A DNA stretch of 26,812 nucleotides, from NCBI GenBank assembly GCA_003242275.1, contig QGUX01000007.1, positions 1-26,812 of the forward strand, read 5' to 3'. The notes beneath the pieces were generated by a model. The model saw nothing but the letters and a program-made list of their open reading frames with translations, ran no database searches and had not been told where the DNA came from. Within the stretch, counting starts at the first letter, position 1, and each line of letters starts with the position of its first letter. Of this stretch, positions 1 to 8,063 are shown one piece after another. The position numbers and the translations under genes were made by a program. The DNA is from Pseudomonadota bacterium (GTDB lineage Bacteria; Pseudomonadota; Gammaproteobacteria; Steroidobacterales; Steroidobacteraceae).

Positions 1-971
<971 letters not shown>

Positions 972-1056
972 AGAAGTTTTGAGCTTCTTGAGAGCGATCA
1001 AAGGCCCATTGCTGGACTTTTGGTCACTCGGTCAATTTGCACCAAAGTGCATGACA

Positions 1057-1070
1057 CGAGTCCCCACACA
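1057..1070 (-). promoter_or_regulatory. rRNA leader boxC-like element
   Basis: On the minus strand this reads TGTGTGGGGACTCG, close to the TGTGTGGGCACTCG found in the leaders of gammaproteobacterial rRNA operons downstream of boxA. It is part of the antitermination and rRNA-processing leader. The position, about 85 bases upstream of the mature 16S 5' end, fits. Confidence 0.6.
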
Positions 1071-1085
1071 AATTACTTGCCAGAC

Positions 1086-1096
1086 TTTTAAAAAGC
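1086..1096 (-). promoter_or_regulatory. rRNA antitermination boxA
   Basis: The minus strand reads GCTTTTTAAAA, a close variant of the boxA consensus (GCTCTTTAACA) that NusB/NusE bind to make transcription of rRNA operons resistant to Rho. It lies between promoter P2 and the 16S 5' end and is followed by the boxC-like element, in the standard order. Confidence 0.65.
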
Positions 1097-1160
1097 GCCG
1101 GGGCCGCAAGGGCTTCCGGGGGTGCCACCTGCCGTTGGGCTTGGTGGCGAAGGGGCGGCA

Positions 1161-1188
1161 AGTATAGCGACAGTCCGCTACTCGTCAA
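1161..1188 (-). promoter_or_regulatory. rRNA promoter P2
   Basis: The minus strand has a -35 box TTGACG (1183-1188), a 16-base spacer and a -10 box TATACT (1161-1166). These are followed by a GC-rich discriminator (TGCCGCCCC), typical of rRNA promoters under stringent control. The predicted start is near 1154, giving a leader of about 180 bases before mature 16S. Confidence 0.8.
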
Positions 1189-1264
1189 CCCTCGGTTTTC
1201 ACTCCTTTCCGGCCCCTCTGCCGCAGCGCGTTGCGCGCGTCGAAGTGCCGTCTGGAGGGCGCGC

Positions 1265-1292
1265 AGTATAGTCGTCGAAACTGCCCTGTCAA
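1265..1292 (-). promoter_or_regulatory. rRNA promoter P1
   Basis: The minus strand has a perfect -35 box TTGACA (1287-1292), a 16-base spacer and TATACT (1265-1270), then a GC-rich discriminator (GCGCGCCCTCC). The predicted start is near 1258. P1 and P2 share the same -10 hexamer and the same spacer length, 104 bases apart. The 20 bases upstream of the -35 contain short A/T runs that could act as a weak UP element. Confidence 0.85.
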
Positions 1293-1334
1293 CGAACTTC
1301 GACAGCGAGTTTTCAGGGCCGTTCCGGCGGCCCG

Positions 1335-1429
1335 AAGTGCCTGCCCCGGGCACTTGACTTGTCCCCTGCGGACAGGGTCGGAAAAGCCGGATTTTCAAGG
1401 GCCCGGACCCCTTCTCCGGAGCCCGGGCT
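1335..1429 (-). terminator. hairpin series between tyrS and rrn (putative tyrS terminator)
   Basis: Three short hairpins lie just after the tyrS stop. The strongest spans 1401-1429, a stem of about ten pairs with two G-T wobbles around a six-base loop. The others are 1358-1364 with 1370-1376 and 1335-1341 with 1349-1355 (AAGTGCC/GGCACTT). None is followed by a proper T-run, so intrinsic termination is not certain. They separate tyrS transcription from the rRNA promoters about 40-140 bases further on. I see no gene in 972-1436. Confidence 0.4.
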
Positions 1430-1436
1430 GCCCGCC

Positions 1437-2678
1437 TCAGCCCGGCGGGGAAACCTGCACGCGCGCGAAGCGGCGCGGGCCGAGCTGCAGCACGTACTCG
1501 GTGCCCGGAACAAGGCGCATCTCGCGGTCGGTGGTCTTGTTGCCGTCCACCTTCACGGCGCCTTCCTGGATCTTGCGGTTGGCCTCCGAGTTGCTCTGCG
1601 CGAGGCCGGCCTCGCGCAGCGCCGCGGCCAGCTTCAGGCCGCCGGGATCGGTGCTCGAGAGGAATTGCAGCGGCAGGTCCGTGGGCAGGGTCTTCTGCGA
1701 GAAGCGGGCGATGAAATTGGCCCTGGCGCGCTCTGCTGCGGCGCGATCGTGGAAGCGCGCCACGATTTCCTCGGCCAGCTCGAATTTCACGTCGCGGGGA
1801 TTGCGCCCCTCCTCCACGGCCTTGCGCAATGCAGCAATCTCGCCCAGCGGGCGGAAGGACAGCAGCTCGAAGTAGCGCCACATCAGCGTGTCGGAAATGG
1901 ACATGAGCTTGCCGAACTGGGTGTCCGGGTCCTCGGCGATTCCCACGTAGTTGCCCAGCGACTTGGACATCTTGTTGACGCCGTCCAGGCCCTCCAGCAG
2001 CGGCAACGTGATCACCACCTGCGGCTCCTGGCCGTAGTGCTCCTGCAGCGAGCGGCCCACCAGCAGGTTGAACTTCTGGTCGGTGCCGCCGAGCTCCACG
2101 TCGGCCTTCAGCGCCACCGAGTCGTAGCCCTGCACCAGCGGATAGAGGAATTCGTGCAGGGCGATGGGCTCGTTGGCGCGGAAACGCCGCGTGAAATCGT
2201 CGCGCTCGAGCATGCGCGCCACGGTGTGCCTGGCGGCGATCTCGATCAGGCCCGCGGCGCTCATCTGGCCGAACCAGCGCGAATTGAAATCCACGCGCGT
2301 GCGGTCCGGGTCGAGGATCTTGAACACCTGCTTCTCGTAGGTGACCGCGTTGGCCTTGATCTCCTCGGGCGTCAGGCGAGGGCGCGTGGCATTGCGGCCG
2401 GTGGGATCGCCGATCAGGCCGGTGAAGTCACCGATCAGGAACACCACCTGGTGCCCGAACTGCTGGAACTGGCGCATCTTGTTCAGCAGCACCGTGTGTC
2501 CCAGGTGCAGGTCCGGGGCGGTGGGATCGAAGCCGGCCTTGATGACCAGCGGACGGCCCTGGTCGAGCTTTCGCGTCAGGTCGGCGAGCGTGAGGATTTC
2601 CTGGGTTCCGCGGGCGATTTCGGCCAGCTGCGCGGCATGCCTGCCGGAGGTCTCCGGCGCAGTATTCGGTTCAGTCAT
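1437..2678 (-). CDS. tyrS: tyrosyl-tRNA synthetase
   Basis: Class I aminoacyl-tRNA synthetase that charges tRNA-Tyr in the cytoplasm. The 413-residue protein shows the ATP-binding HIGH-type motif as HLGH (58-61) in the context [14 protein letters not shown], and the KMSKS loop intact at 236-240. The tyrosine-binding segment YPLVQGYDS (179-187) and LGGTDQKFN (196-204) are clear. The C-terminal 70 residues form an S4-type RNA-binding domain ([18 protein letters not shown]). The bacterial subclass with HLGH and DPTAPDLH is the TyrZ-like group common in pseudomonads and xanthomonads. The ATG at 2678 has only a weak ribosome-binding site. The gene is upstream of and co-directional with the rRNA operon and divergent from the M23 peptidase, an order also known in Pseudomonas. 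Confidence 0.97.
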   Translation of the reverse strand: MTEPNTAPETSGRHAAQLAEIARGTQEILTLADLTRKLDQGRPLVIKAGFDPTAPDLHLGHTVLLNKMRQFQQFGHQVVFLIGDFTGLIGDPTGRNATRPRLTPEEIKANAVTYEKQVFKILDPDRTRVDFNSRWFGQMSAAGLIEIAARHTVARMLERDDFTRRFRANEPIALHEFLYPLVQGYDSVALKADVELGGTDQKFNLLVGRSLQEHYGQEPQVVITLPLLEGLDGVNKMSKSLGNYVGIAEDPDTQFGKLMSISDTLMWRYFELLSFRPLGEIAALRKAVEEGRNPRDVKFELAEEIVARFHDRAAAERARANFIARFSQKTLPTDLPLQFLSSTDPGGLKLAAALREAGLAQSNSEANRKIQEGAVKVDGNKTTDREMRLVPGTEYVLQLGPRRFARVQVSPPG

Positions 2679-2693
2679 CGGGTCCAGAGAATA

Positions 2694-2707
2694 GCGGATG
2701 CATCCGC
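2694..2707. promoter_or_regulatory. perfect 14-bp palindrome upstream of tyrS
   Basis: GCGGATGCATCCGC is a perfect inverted repeat centred at 2700/2701, 16 bases upstream of the tyrS ATG in the 129-base gap between divergent tyrS and the M23 gene. It could be an operator for a dimeric repressor or a short hairpin in the tyrS leader. No regulator is identified. Confidence 0.35.
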
Positions 2708-2807
2708 GCGCGTGTCGCGGCTCGCAATTTGTGCGGTAGTCAGGGGAGCCCGGGTTGCCTCGTGGCGGACACTTAAGTTAGCTTCCGTTCGCATCAATAT
2801 TATGTAA

Positions 2808-4199
2808 TTGCCTGATCCGGTGGCCAAATTGGTGAACCCCAAGCCCGACCGCCCCCGCCCGCGCGGCAAGGTGCCCCTCACCGGCCTGCAGCTGACGTGC
2901 TGCGTGGCGGTGGTTGGAATGGCCGTCTATTTCATCTCCGGCCTGTTCAGGCACACCGATTCCACCACCGAGACGGCGCTGGCGGCCGAGACCGCGCTGA
3001 CGGCGCTCGAGGTGGCGGCGGCGGCCACCACTTCCGCGCAATCGGCCGCCGAGGCCGCACTGGCCAACCTGTCCGAGATCAAGGTCGTGGTCCAGCGCAA
3101 CGACACCATGGACGCGATCTTCCGCCGCCTGCAGTTCTCGCTGGCGGACCTGGCGCAGATCCTCGCCATCGACAACAAGGACGCGCGCCGGATGCTCACG
3201 CTGCTCAAGCCCGGCGACGAGTTGACCCTGGCCTCCCGCGACGGCCAGCTGGTGCAGCTGCACCGGCTGATCGGCGATGACAAGCGGCTGAAGATCGAGC
3301 GCGACGAGGACGCGGGCTTCGTGGCCAGCGTGGAAGATCTGCCGGTGGACCGCTACGTGACCGTGGCCACCGGCATGATCCAGCCGCATACCTCCTCGCT
3401 GTATGCCGCGGCGACCGCCGCCGGGCTGCAGGACGTCACCACCGACCGGCTCACCGACATCTTCCGCTGGGACATCGATTTCATGCTGGATCCGCGCGAG
3501 GGCGACACCTTCCGCGTGGTGTACGAGAAGCGCGTGCGCGACGGCCGGCTGATCCGCGACGGCAACATCCTCGCCGCCGAGTACGTGATGAAGGACGGCA
3601 GGACCTTCCGCGCGGTGCGCTACGAGTTCCCCGACGGCAAGGCCGACTACTACACGCCCGAGGGCAAGAGCCTGCGCAAGGCCTTCCTGAAGACGCCGGT
3701 GCAGTTCTCGCGCATCAGCTCGGTGTTCAACCCGCGGCGGCGCCATCCGGTGCTGAACACCATCCGCGCGCACCGCGGCGTGGACTACGCTGCGCCCACG
3801 GGCACCAAGGTTTATGCCGCCGGTGCAGGCCGCGTGCAGTTCCGCGGCGTCAAGGGCGGCTTCGGCAACCTGGTCGAGATCGCGCATGCCGGCAAGGTGG
3901 TGACCCGCTATGGCCACCTCTCGCGCTTCGCGCCGGGCCTGAAGGTGGGGCAGCGCGTCGAGCAGGGCGAACTGATCGGCTATGTGGGCAGCACCGGGCT
4001 GGCCACCGGGCCGCACCTGCACTTCGAGTTCATCGAGAACGGCCAGTACGTCGATCCGCAGAAGGCCATCCGCCGCGGCGAACCTGGCCCGCCGATCCCG
4101 GACGGGCAGCGCGGTGCCTTCGAGGCGCAGGTCGCGCCGCTGCTGGCGCAGCTGGACGCGGCGGCCCTGCCGCAGGGTCCCGCGCTGGCCGCGCGCTGA
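2808..4199 (+). CDS. membrane-anchored M23 family peptidoglycan DD-metallopeptidase
   Basis: Predicted murein endopeptidase (MepM/YebA-like) that cleaves peptide crosslinks in the periplasm. The order is: basic N-terminus, one membrane anchor (about 27-46), an Ala/Thr/Glu-rich helical linker (54-90), a LysM/OapA-like region from about 93, and a C-terminal M23 (LytM) domain (about 310-420). Zinc and catalytic residues look complete: H322 and D326 in HRGVDYAAP, H370 in RYGH, H403 and H405 in GPHLHFEF. The start is uncertain. TTG 2808 directly follows an in-frame TAA, so it is the furthest possible start. GTG 2832, with GGTGG eight bases upstream, is an alternative that would leave the anchor intact. 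The gene ends 25 bases before anmK, so the two are probably cotranscribed. Confidence 0.92.
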   Translation: MPDPVAKLVNPKPDRPRPRGKVPLTGLQLTCCVAVVGMAVYFISGLFRHTDSTTETALAAETALTALEVAAAATTSAQSAAEAALANLSEIKVVVQRNDTMDAIFRRLQFSLADLAQILAIDNKDARRMLTLLKPGDELTLASRDGQLVQLHRLIGDDKRLKIERDEDAGFVASVEDLPVDRYVTVATGMIQPHTSSLYAAATAAGLQDVTTDRLTDIFRWDIDFMLDPREGDTFRVVYEKRVRDGRLIRDGNILAAEYVMKDGRTFRAVRYEFPDGKADYYTPEGKSLRKAFLKTPVQFSRISSVFNPRRRHPVLNTIRAHRGVDYAAPTGTKVYAAGAGRVQFRGVKGGFGNLVEIAHAGKVVTRYGHLSRFAPGLKVGQRVEQGELIGYVGSTGLATGPHLHFEFIENGQYVDPQKAIRRGEPGPPIPDGQRGAFEAQVAPLLAQLDAAALPQGPALAAR

Positions 4200-4224
4200 T
4201 CCGCAAGGCACGCGGGGCCGTGCC

Positions 4225-5334
4225 ATGACGCTGTGCGCCGGCCTCATCTCCGGGACCAGCATGGATGGCGTCGAGGCCGTGCTGCTCGACGCCGGTGATT
4301 CCCTCAGGGTGCGCGATGCGCTGCACCTCGACTATCCGCCCGGACTGGCCGCGCGGCTCAAGCGCGCCGTGGCCGCACCAGCGGCGTGCGGACTGGATGA
4401 ACTCGGATACCTCGATGCCGCCATCGGCGAGGTTTTCGCCGACGCCGCCGCGGCGCTGCTGCGCAAGGCCGGCGTCGATGCCCGCGAGGTGCGCATCATC
4501 GGCAGCCATGGGCAGACCCTGCTGCACCGGCCTCGGCAGGCGCCGGCCTTCACGCTGCAGGTGGGCGACCCGAACCGCATCGCCGAGCGCACCGGCATCG
4601 ACGTGGTGGCGGACTTCCGCCGCCGCGACATGGCCGCCGGTGGCGAGGGCGCGCCGCTGGTGCCGGCCTTCCACGCGGCGGCGTTCGCCTCGCCGGGCGA
4701 GGACCGCGCCGTGGTCAACATCGGCGGCATCGCCAACATCACCACGCTGGCGGCCGATGGCGCCGTGGGCGGCTTCGACACCGGGCCGGGCAACTGCCTG
4801 ATGGACCTGTGGGCCGAGGAGCACCTGGGCGCGCCCTTCGACCGCGACGGCGCGCTCGCGGCGCGGGGATGCGTGGACGAGGAGCTGCTCGCGACCCTGC
4901 TGGCCGAACCCTATCTTGCGCTGCCGCCGCCGAAGAGCACCGGCCGGGAGCTGTTCAACCGCGCATGGCTGGCGCCGGCGCTGGCGCGGCATCCGGCGGA
5001 GGTGGCCGACGTGATGGCCACGCTGTCCGAATTCACCGCGCGCACCATCGCCGATGCGCTCAGGGCCGTGCCTGGTTTCTCGCCGCGCGAGCTGCTGGTG
5101 TGCGGTGGCGGCGCGCGCAACGCGGAGCTGGTGCGGCGGCTTGCCGCGCAACTGCCCGGCGTGCAGGTGGCCAGCACCGCGGCGCGCGGCATTGCGCCCG
5201 AACACGTGGAGGCGGCACTGTTCGCGTGGCTGGCGCTGCGCTTCATCGAGGGCCAGGCCGGCAATGTCACCACCGTCACCGGGGCGCGCGGGCCCCGGGT
5301 GCTGGGCGCGCTGTACAGGGGCCCGGCCCCCTGA
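4225..5334 (+). CDS. anmK: anhydro-N-acetylmuramic acid kinase
   Basis: AnmK phosphorylates and opens 1,6-anhydro-MurNAc released during cell-wall turnover, giving MurNAc-6-phosphate for recycling. The 369-residue length fits the family. Diagnostic segments are GLISGTSMDGVEA at the N-terminus, GSHGQT (93-98), DFRRRDMAAGGEGAPLVP (130-147), NIGGIANIT (165-173), FDTGPGN with the expected catalytic Asp185, KSTGRE and the C-terminal CGGGARN. The start ATG is preceded by a purine-rich stretch. Its partner upstream is a murein peptidase, and ampD occurs 10 kb away, so the cell-wall role is well supported by context. Confidence 0.96.
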   Translation: MTLCAGLISGTSMDGVEAVLLDAGDSLRVRDALHLDYPPGLAARLKRAVAAPAACGLDELGYLDAAIGEVFADAAAALLRKAGVDAREVRIIGSHGQTLLHRPRQAPAFTLQVGDPNRIAERTGIDVVADFRRRDMAAGGEGAPLVPAFHAAAFASPGEDRAVVNIGGIANITTLAADGAVGGFDTGPGNCLMDLWAEEHLGAPFDRDGALAARGCVDEELLATLLAEPYLALPPPKSTGRELFNRAWLAPALARHPAEVADVMATLSEFTARTIADALRAVPGFSPRELLVCGGGARNAELVRRLAAQLPGVQVASTAARGIAPEHVEAALFAWLALRFIEGQAGNVTTVTGARGPRVLGALYRGPAP

Positions 5335-5376
5335 ACCCCCGTTCCCCCGGGAGAGGTCCCGAGCATCTTTCCCGCC

Positions 5377-5417
5377 AACCCCGGGGTTCTTCCGGACGGC
5401 TGCCGGCCGCAGGCCGG
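5377..5417. terminator. two hairpins between convergent anmK and osmC
   Basis: A 12-bp perfect palindrome AACCCCGGGGTT (5377-5388) and a CCGGCC/GGCCGG stem with a three-base loop (5403-5417) fill the 85-base gap between the two stop codons. The second ends two bases before the osmC stop. Neither has a T-run, so they may act as transcript-end stabilisers or bidirectional barriers rather than classical terminators. Confidence 0.4.
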
Positions 5418-5419
5418 GA

Positions 5420-5857
5420 TCAGGATTCCAGCCGCGCGTCCAGCGTGATGCTGATGGCGCCCAGCGCCTTCGACACCGGGCAGTTGGCCTTGGCCTTCTC
5501 GGCATGGGCGCGGAAGGTGGCCTCGTCCATGCCCGGCACGCGGCCGCGCAGGGTGAGCGCGCTGCCCGTGATGCTGAAACCACCGGCGCCCTGCTCCAGT
5601 GAAACTTCCGCCGTCACGTCCAGCTTCCCGGCCGGATGGCCGGCCTCGGCGAGGAAATGCGACAACTGCATCGCGAAACAGGAGGCATGGGCCGCGGCGA
5701 TCAGCTCTTCGGGATTGGTGCCGGAGCGGCCGCTTTCGTCCTCGAACCGCATCCTGAAGGAATAGGGCTGCTCGCGGAGCGCGCCGCTCTGCAGCGATAT
5801 GCTGCCCTTGCCGTCGCGCAATGCGCCGGACCAGATGGCCTGTGCGGATCGTTTCAT
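5420..5857 (-). CDS. OsmC family peroxiredoxin
   Basis: Thiol peroxidase of the OsmC/Ohr superfamily, reducing organic hydroperoxides in the cytoplasm. The 145-residue protein has the two reactive cysteines in the expected contexts: C60 in AAAHASCFAMQL and C126 in ANCPVSKAL. The NPEELIAAAHASCF segment and sequence around SGALREQPYSF are typical of the OsmC branch rather than Ohr. The start ATG at 5857 has a strong ribosome-binding site, GCAAGGAGA, five bases upstream. That site is complementary to a segment just after erpA (see 5862-5927). The gene lies 85 bases downstream of erpA on the same strand with no recognisable promoter of its own close by. Confidence 0.93.
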   Translation of the reverse strand: MKRSAQAIWSGALRDGKGSISLQSGALREQPYSFRMRFEDESGRSGTNPEELIAAAHASCFAMQLSHFLAEAGHPAGKLDVTAEVSLEQGAGGFSITGSALTLRGRVPGMDEATFRAHAEKAKANCPVSKALGAISITLDARLES

Positions 5858-5861
5858 GTCG

Positions 5862-5927
5862 TCTCCTTGCGTTGCAGGCCGGCTCCCGCGGCCAGTGTGC
5901 GCGGGAGCCGGCGGGCGGGCAAGGAGA
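5862..5927 (-). promoter_or_regulatory. stem structure sequestering the osmC ribosome-binding site
   Basis: Read on the minus strand, from 5927: TCTCCTTGC (5927-5919), six bases, a perfect 13-bp GC-rich hairpin (arms 5912-5900 and 5890-5878, nine-base loop), seven bases, then GCAAGGAGA (5870-5862), which contains the osmC Shine-Dalgarno sequence. The outer nine bases are perfectly complementary to the ribosome-binding segment. The folded RNA would therefore be a two-tier stem hiding that site. There is no T-run after the hairpin, which argues against a simple terminator. Function (translational repression, thermosensing, coupling or stabilisation) is inference. Confidence 0.6.
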
Positions 5928-5942
5928 ACCGGGAAAGGGCCG

Positions 5943-6275
5943 TCAGGCCGCGAACGAGGAACCGCAGCCGCAGGTGGTGTGCGCGTTGGGGTTGCGGATG
6001 ACGAACTGGGCGCCTTCCAGGCCCTCGCGGTAGTCGATCTCGGCACCGGAGAGGTACTGGAAGCTCATCGGGTCGACCAGCAGCTTCACGCCCTGGTTCT
6101 CGACCATGGTGTCGCCTTCCTGCACGGACTCGTCGAACTCGAAGCCGTATTGCATGCCCGAGCAGCCGCCGCCCTGCACGTAGACGCGCAGCATCAGCGC
6201 GGGGTTGCCCTCTTCGCGGATCAGCTCGGCGACCTTGCTGGCCGCCGCGTCGGTAAACAGGATGGGCTCGTTCAT
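5943..6275 (-). CDS. erpA: iron-sulfur cluster insertion protein ErpA
   Basis: A-type Fe-S carrier that delivers clusters to apoproteins such as those of isoprenoid synthesis and respiration. The 110-residue protein has the three cluster-binding cysteines C38 ([11 protein letters not shown]), C102 and C104 (TTCGCGSSF), spaced as in ErpA/IscA. The [12 protein letters not shown] opening and [10 protein letters not shown] segment favour ErpA over IscA, as does its position near anmK and tyrS. The ATG overlaps the bactofilin stop codon by four bases (ATGA), so translation is coupled. It is the last gene of the tight rppH-bactofilin-erpA series. Confidence 0.95.
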   Translation of the reverse strand: MNEPILFTDAAASKVAELIREEGNPALMLRVYVQGGGCSGMQYGFEFDESVQEGDTMVENQGVKLLVDPMSFQYLSGAEIDYREGLEGAQFVIRNPNAHTTCGCGSSFAA

Positions 6276-6619
6276 AGCTTCACCATCTTACCCTTGATGG
6301 CGGCGCCGGCGGCCATTTCAACGGCCCCGTAATGCAGGTTGCCCTCCACCCGGGCCCTGGGCCCCAGCACCACGCGCACGCGGCCGGTGATGTCGCCCTT
6401 CACGGTGCCGTGCAGCTCCACGACGTGGGCCTCGCAGGACCCCTCGATGACACCGGTCTCACCGATCACCAGCCGGGTGTTGCCCTCGCCCTCCGGCTTC
6501 ACGTTGCCGGTGACCGAACCGTCCAGGTGCAGGCCGCCGGCGAACAGCACGTCGCCCTGGATGCGCGTGCTGGCACCCAGCAGTGATTCGATCGAACTGG
6601 TACTGCCTCGGCGGAACAT
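6272..6619 (-). CDS. bactofilin family cytoskeletal protein
   Basis: Small self-assembling beta-helical cytoskeletal protein (bactofilin, DUF583). The 115 residues consist of a short polar N-terminus followed by repeating hydrophobic/Gly rungs of a right-handed beta helix (about 18-112): [67 protein letters not shown]. In other bacteria bactofilins localise cell-wall enzymes and affect shape. The ATG at 6619 is five bases after the stop of the upstream membrane protein, and its own stop overlaps the erpA start. A longer reading starting upstream is possible but would only overlap the neighbour. The exact role here is not shown by sequence. Confidence 0.92.
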   Translation of the reverse strand: MFRRGSTSSIESLLGASTRIQGDVLFAGGLHLDGSVTGNVKPEGEGNTRLVIGETGVIEGSCEAHVVELHGTVKGDITGRVRVVLGPRARVEGNLHYGAVEMAAGAAIKGKMVKL

Positions 6620-6624
6620 CGGGC

Positions 6625-7353
6625 TCAATTCTCCAGCGTCCACGGGAAGGATTCGCGAACCGGGTTCACGCCCTTGCGCGAGGGCGTCAGCTCCACCACG
6701 GTGCGGACCGGCGTGAAGCCGGCCGGCAGGCGGATCACCTGCTCGAACTCCTGCAGGTAGCGGAAGTCGAAGGGCAGCTCGCCGCCTTCCACGTCGGCCA
6801 GTTCCGCCAGCCCCAGCTCCACGGGCCCGCTGGCCTGCGTGCCCTCGATGGTGATGCGCAGCCTGCCGGCGACATTGCCCTGCGGATTGAGCGGACGACC
6901 CAACACCAGGCGCATGCGATAGCTGCCGGCATCGGGCATGCGGCTGACCTTGAACTGCTGCACCTTCAGCGCATCGGCGGTGCCGCCGGCGCCGACCACG
7001 CCGCGGTAGAAACCCAGCTCGCTCTCCAGCCGCTGCACGTCGGCCCGGAGCTCGCCGATGGTACGCGCCAGCTCGGTGCGCTCGCGCGCCTGGCCGACCC
7101 GCTCGCTCTCGCGCCGCGCCAGCTCCACCCGCAGCATGCGGATCTCGTCTTCCAGCGACACCACGCGGTCGCGCAGGGTGACGCGGTCGGGCGTGATGCC
7201 GCCGGGCAGGCCGAGATTGCCCCGGCCCCATTCGAAGGCGACCCAGACGAGCAGCAGCACGAGGACGACCACACCCCAGATGACCAGCCCGCGGCGGCCG
7301 GGCACGTCCGGCCGCACCACCAGGCGCGGCACCTTCACCTGGGGCGTCTTCAT
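6625..7353 (-). CDS. membrane-anchored coiled-coil protein (DUF6776-like)
   Basis: Conserved protein of unknown function, 242 residues. A basic, proline-containing N-terminus precedes a single transmembrane helix (about 22-44, [18 protein letters not shown]). A long coiled coil follows (about 55-118, heptad-like [18 protein letters not shown] and [14 protein letters not shown]), then a globular beta-rich domain likely in the periplasm. I recognise this arrangement as a family commonly next to bactofilin genes in Gammaproteobacteria, but the family label is from memory. The ATG overlaps the rppH stop (ATGA), and the stop is five bases before the bactofilin start. It might anchor the bactofilin polymer to the membrane; that is inference from adjacency and topology only. 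Confidence 0.85.
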   Translation of the reverse strand: MKTPQVKVPRLVVRPDVPGRRGLVIWGVVVLVLLLVWVAFEWGRGNLGLPGGITPDRVTLRDRVVSLEDEIRMLRVELARRESERVGQARERTELARTIGELRADVQRLESELGFYRGVVGAGGTADALKVQQFKVSRMPDAGSYRMRLVLGRPLNPQGNVAGRLRITIEGTQASGPVELGLAELADVEGGELPFDFRYLQEFEQVIRLPAGFTPVRTVVELTPSRKGVNPVRESFPWTLEN

Positions 7354-7991
7354 TCGCCGGCGGCTGTGCCCGCGCCGGCTGCCGGCCCCCCGCCAGCCCC
7401 CGGTGCAGCGCCCGCCTTGGGGCCGGCCTGACCGCCCTGCGGGCGGTAGCCGGGACGGCGGCGCTGGCGGGTATGGCGCGCCCACCAGGCGGGATACGGA
7501 GGCAGGCCCTCCGGCCGCGCCAGCGGCGCCAGCTCGTGCAGCGCTTTTACATAAACCGGACGCTTGAAATAGATGACTTCCTTGACCGGCTGCCAGTAGT
7601 CCACCCAGCGCCAGCGGTCGAACTCGGGCTCGCCGGTGGCGTCGAGGCGGATGTCGGATTCATCGGCGGAGAGCTGCAGCAGGAACCAGCGCTGCTTCTG
7701 GCCCACGCACAGGGGCTTCTCCCCGCGGCGCTGGTAGCGCACGGGCAGGCGGTAGCGCAGCCACCGCGTGGTGGAGCCCAACAGGCGCACGTCCTTCGGC
7801 GCCAGGCCGACCTCCTCGTGCAGTTCCCGGTAGAGGGATTCCTCGGCCGACTCGCCCCGGCGCATGCCTCCCTGGGGGAACTGCCAGCCCTTGCCGCCGG
7901 TGCGGCGGCCCAGGAACAGCTTGCCGTTCTCGCCCATCAGGACGATGCCCACATTGGCGCGGAATCCGTCCCGGTCGATCACGTCGGTCAT
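7350..7991 (-). CDS. rppH: RNA pyrophosphohydrolase (Nudix)
   Basis: RppH removes pyrophosphate from 5'-triphosphorylated mRNA ends, starting RNase E-dependent decay. The Nudix box is complete at 41-63 ([23 protein letters not shown]). The flanking RppH signatures are present: [29 protein letters not shown] and [19 protein letters not shown]. The catalytic core ends near residue 170. A further 40 or so residues form an arginine-rich then Gly/Ala/Pro-rich tail absent from the 176-residue E. coli enzyme. The start ATG has no good ribosome-binding site and is preceded by a six-pair hairpin (7995-8011). The stop overlaps the next gene by four bases. Confidence 0.95.
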   Translation of the reverse strand: MTDVIDRDGFRANVGIVLMGENGKLFLGRRTGGKGWQFPQGGMRRGESAEESLYRELHEEVGLAPKDVRLLGSTTRWLRYRLPVRYQRRGEKPLCVGQKQRWFLLQLSADESDIRLDATGEPEFDRWRWVDYWQPVKEVIYFKRPVYVKALHELAPLARPEGLPPYPAWWARHTRQRRRPGYRPQGGQAGPKAGAAPGAGGGPAAGAGTAAGE

Positions 7992-7994
7992 GGT

Positions 7995-8011
7995 CCGGTT
8001 CTTGTAACCGG
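7995..8011 (-). promoter_or_regulatory. hairpin over the rppH translation start region
   Basis: On the minus strand CCGGTT, a five-base loop and AACCGG form a perfect six-pair stem ending three bases before the rppH ATG. It covers the place where a Shine-Dalgarno sequence would be. It may limit initiation, or be a chance stem in GC-rich DNA. Confidence 0.35.
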
Positions 8012-8063
8012 CTTGACCTTCCGTGGCAAGGCGACGGTTCTTGAAGACGTGTCCCAGGTCCGT

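Noticed and set aside
1359..2807. Long plus-strand open frame antisense to tyrS
   Set aside because: Antisense of a clear tyrS gene with the typical His/Leu/Gln-rich composition of GC-rich shadows and no motifs.
5878..5912. The 13-bp hairpin as a simple rho-independent terminator for erpA
   Set aside because: There is no T-run after the stem on the minus strand, and osmC downstream has almost no room for its own promoter; the flanking complementarity to the ribosome site suggests a regulatory stem instead.
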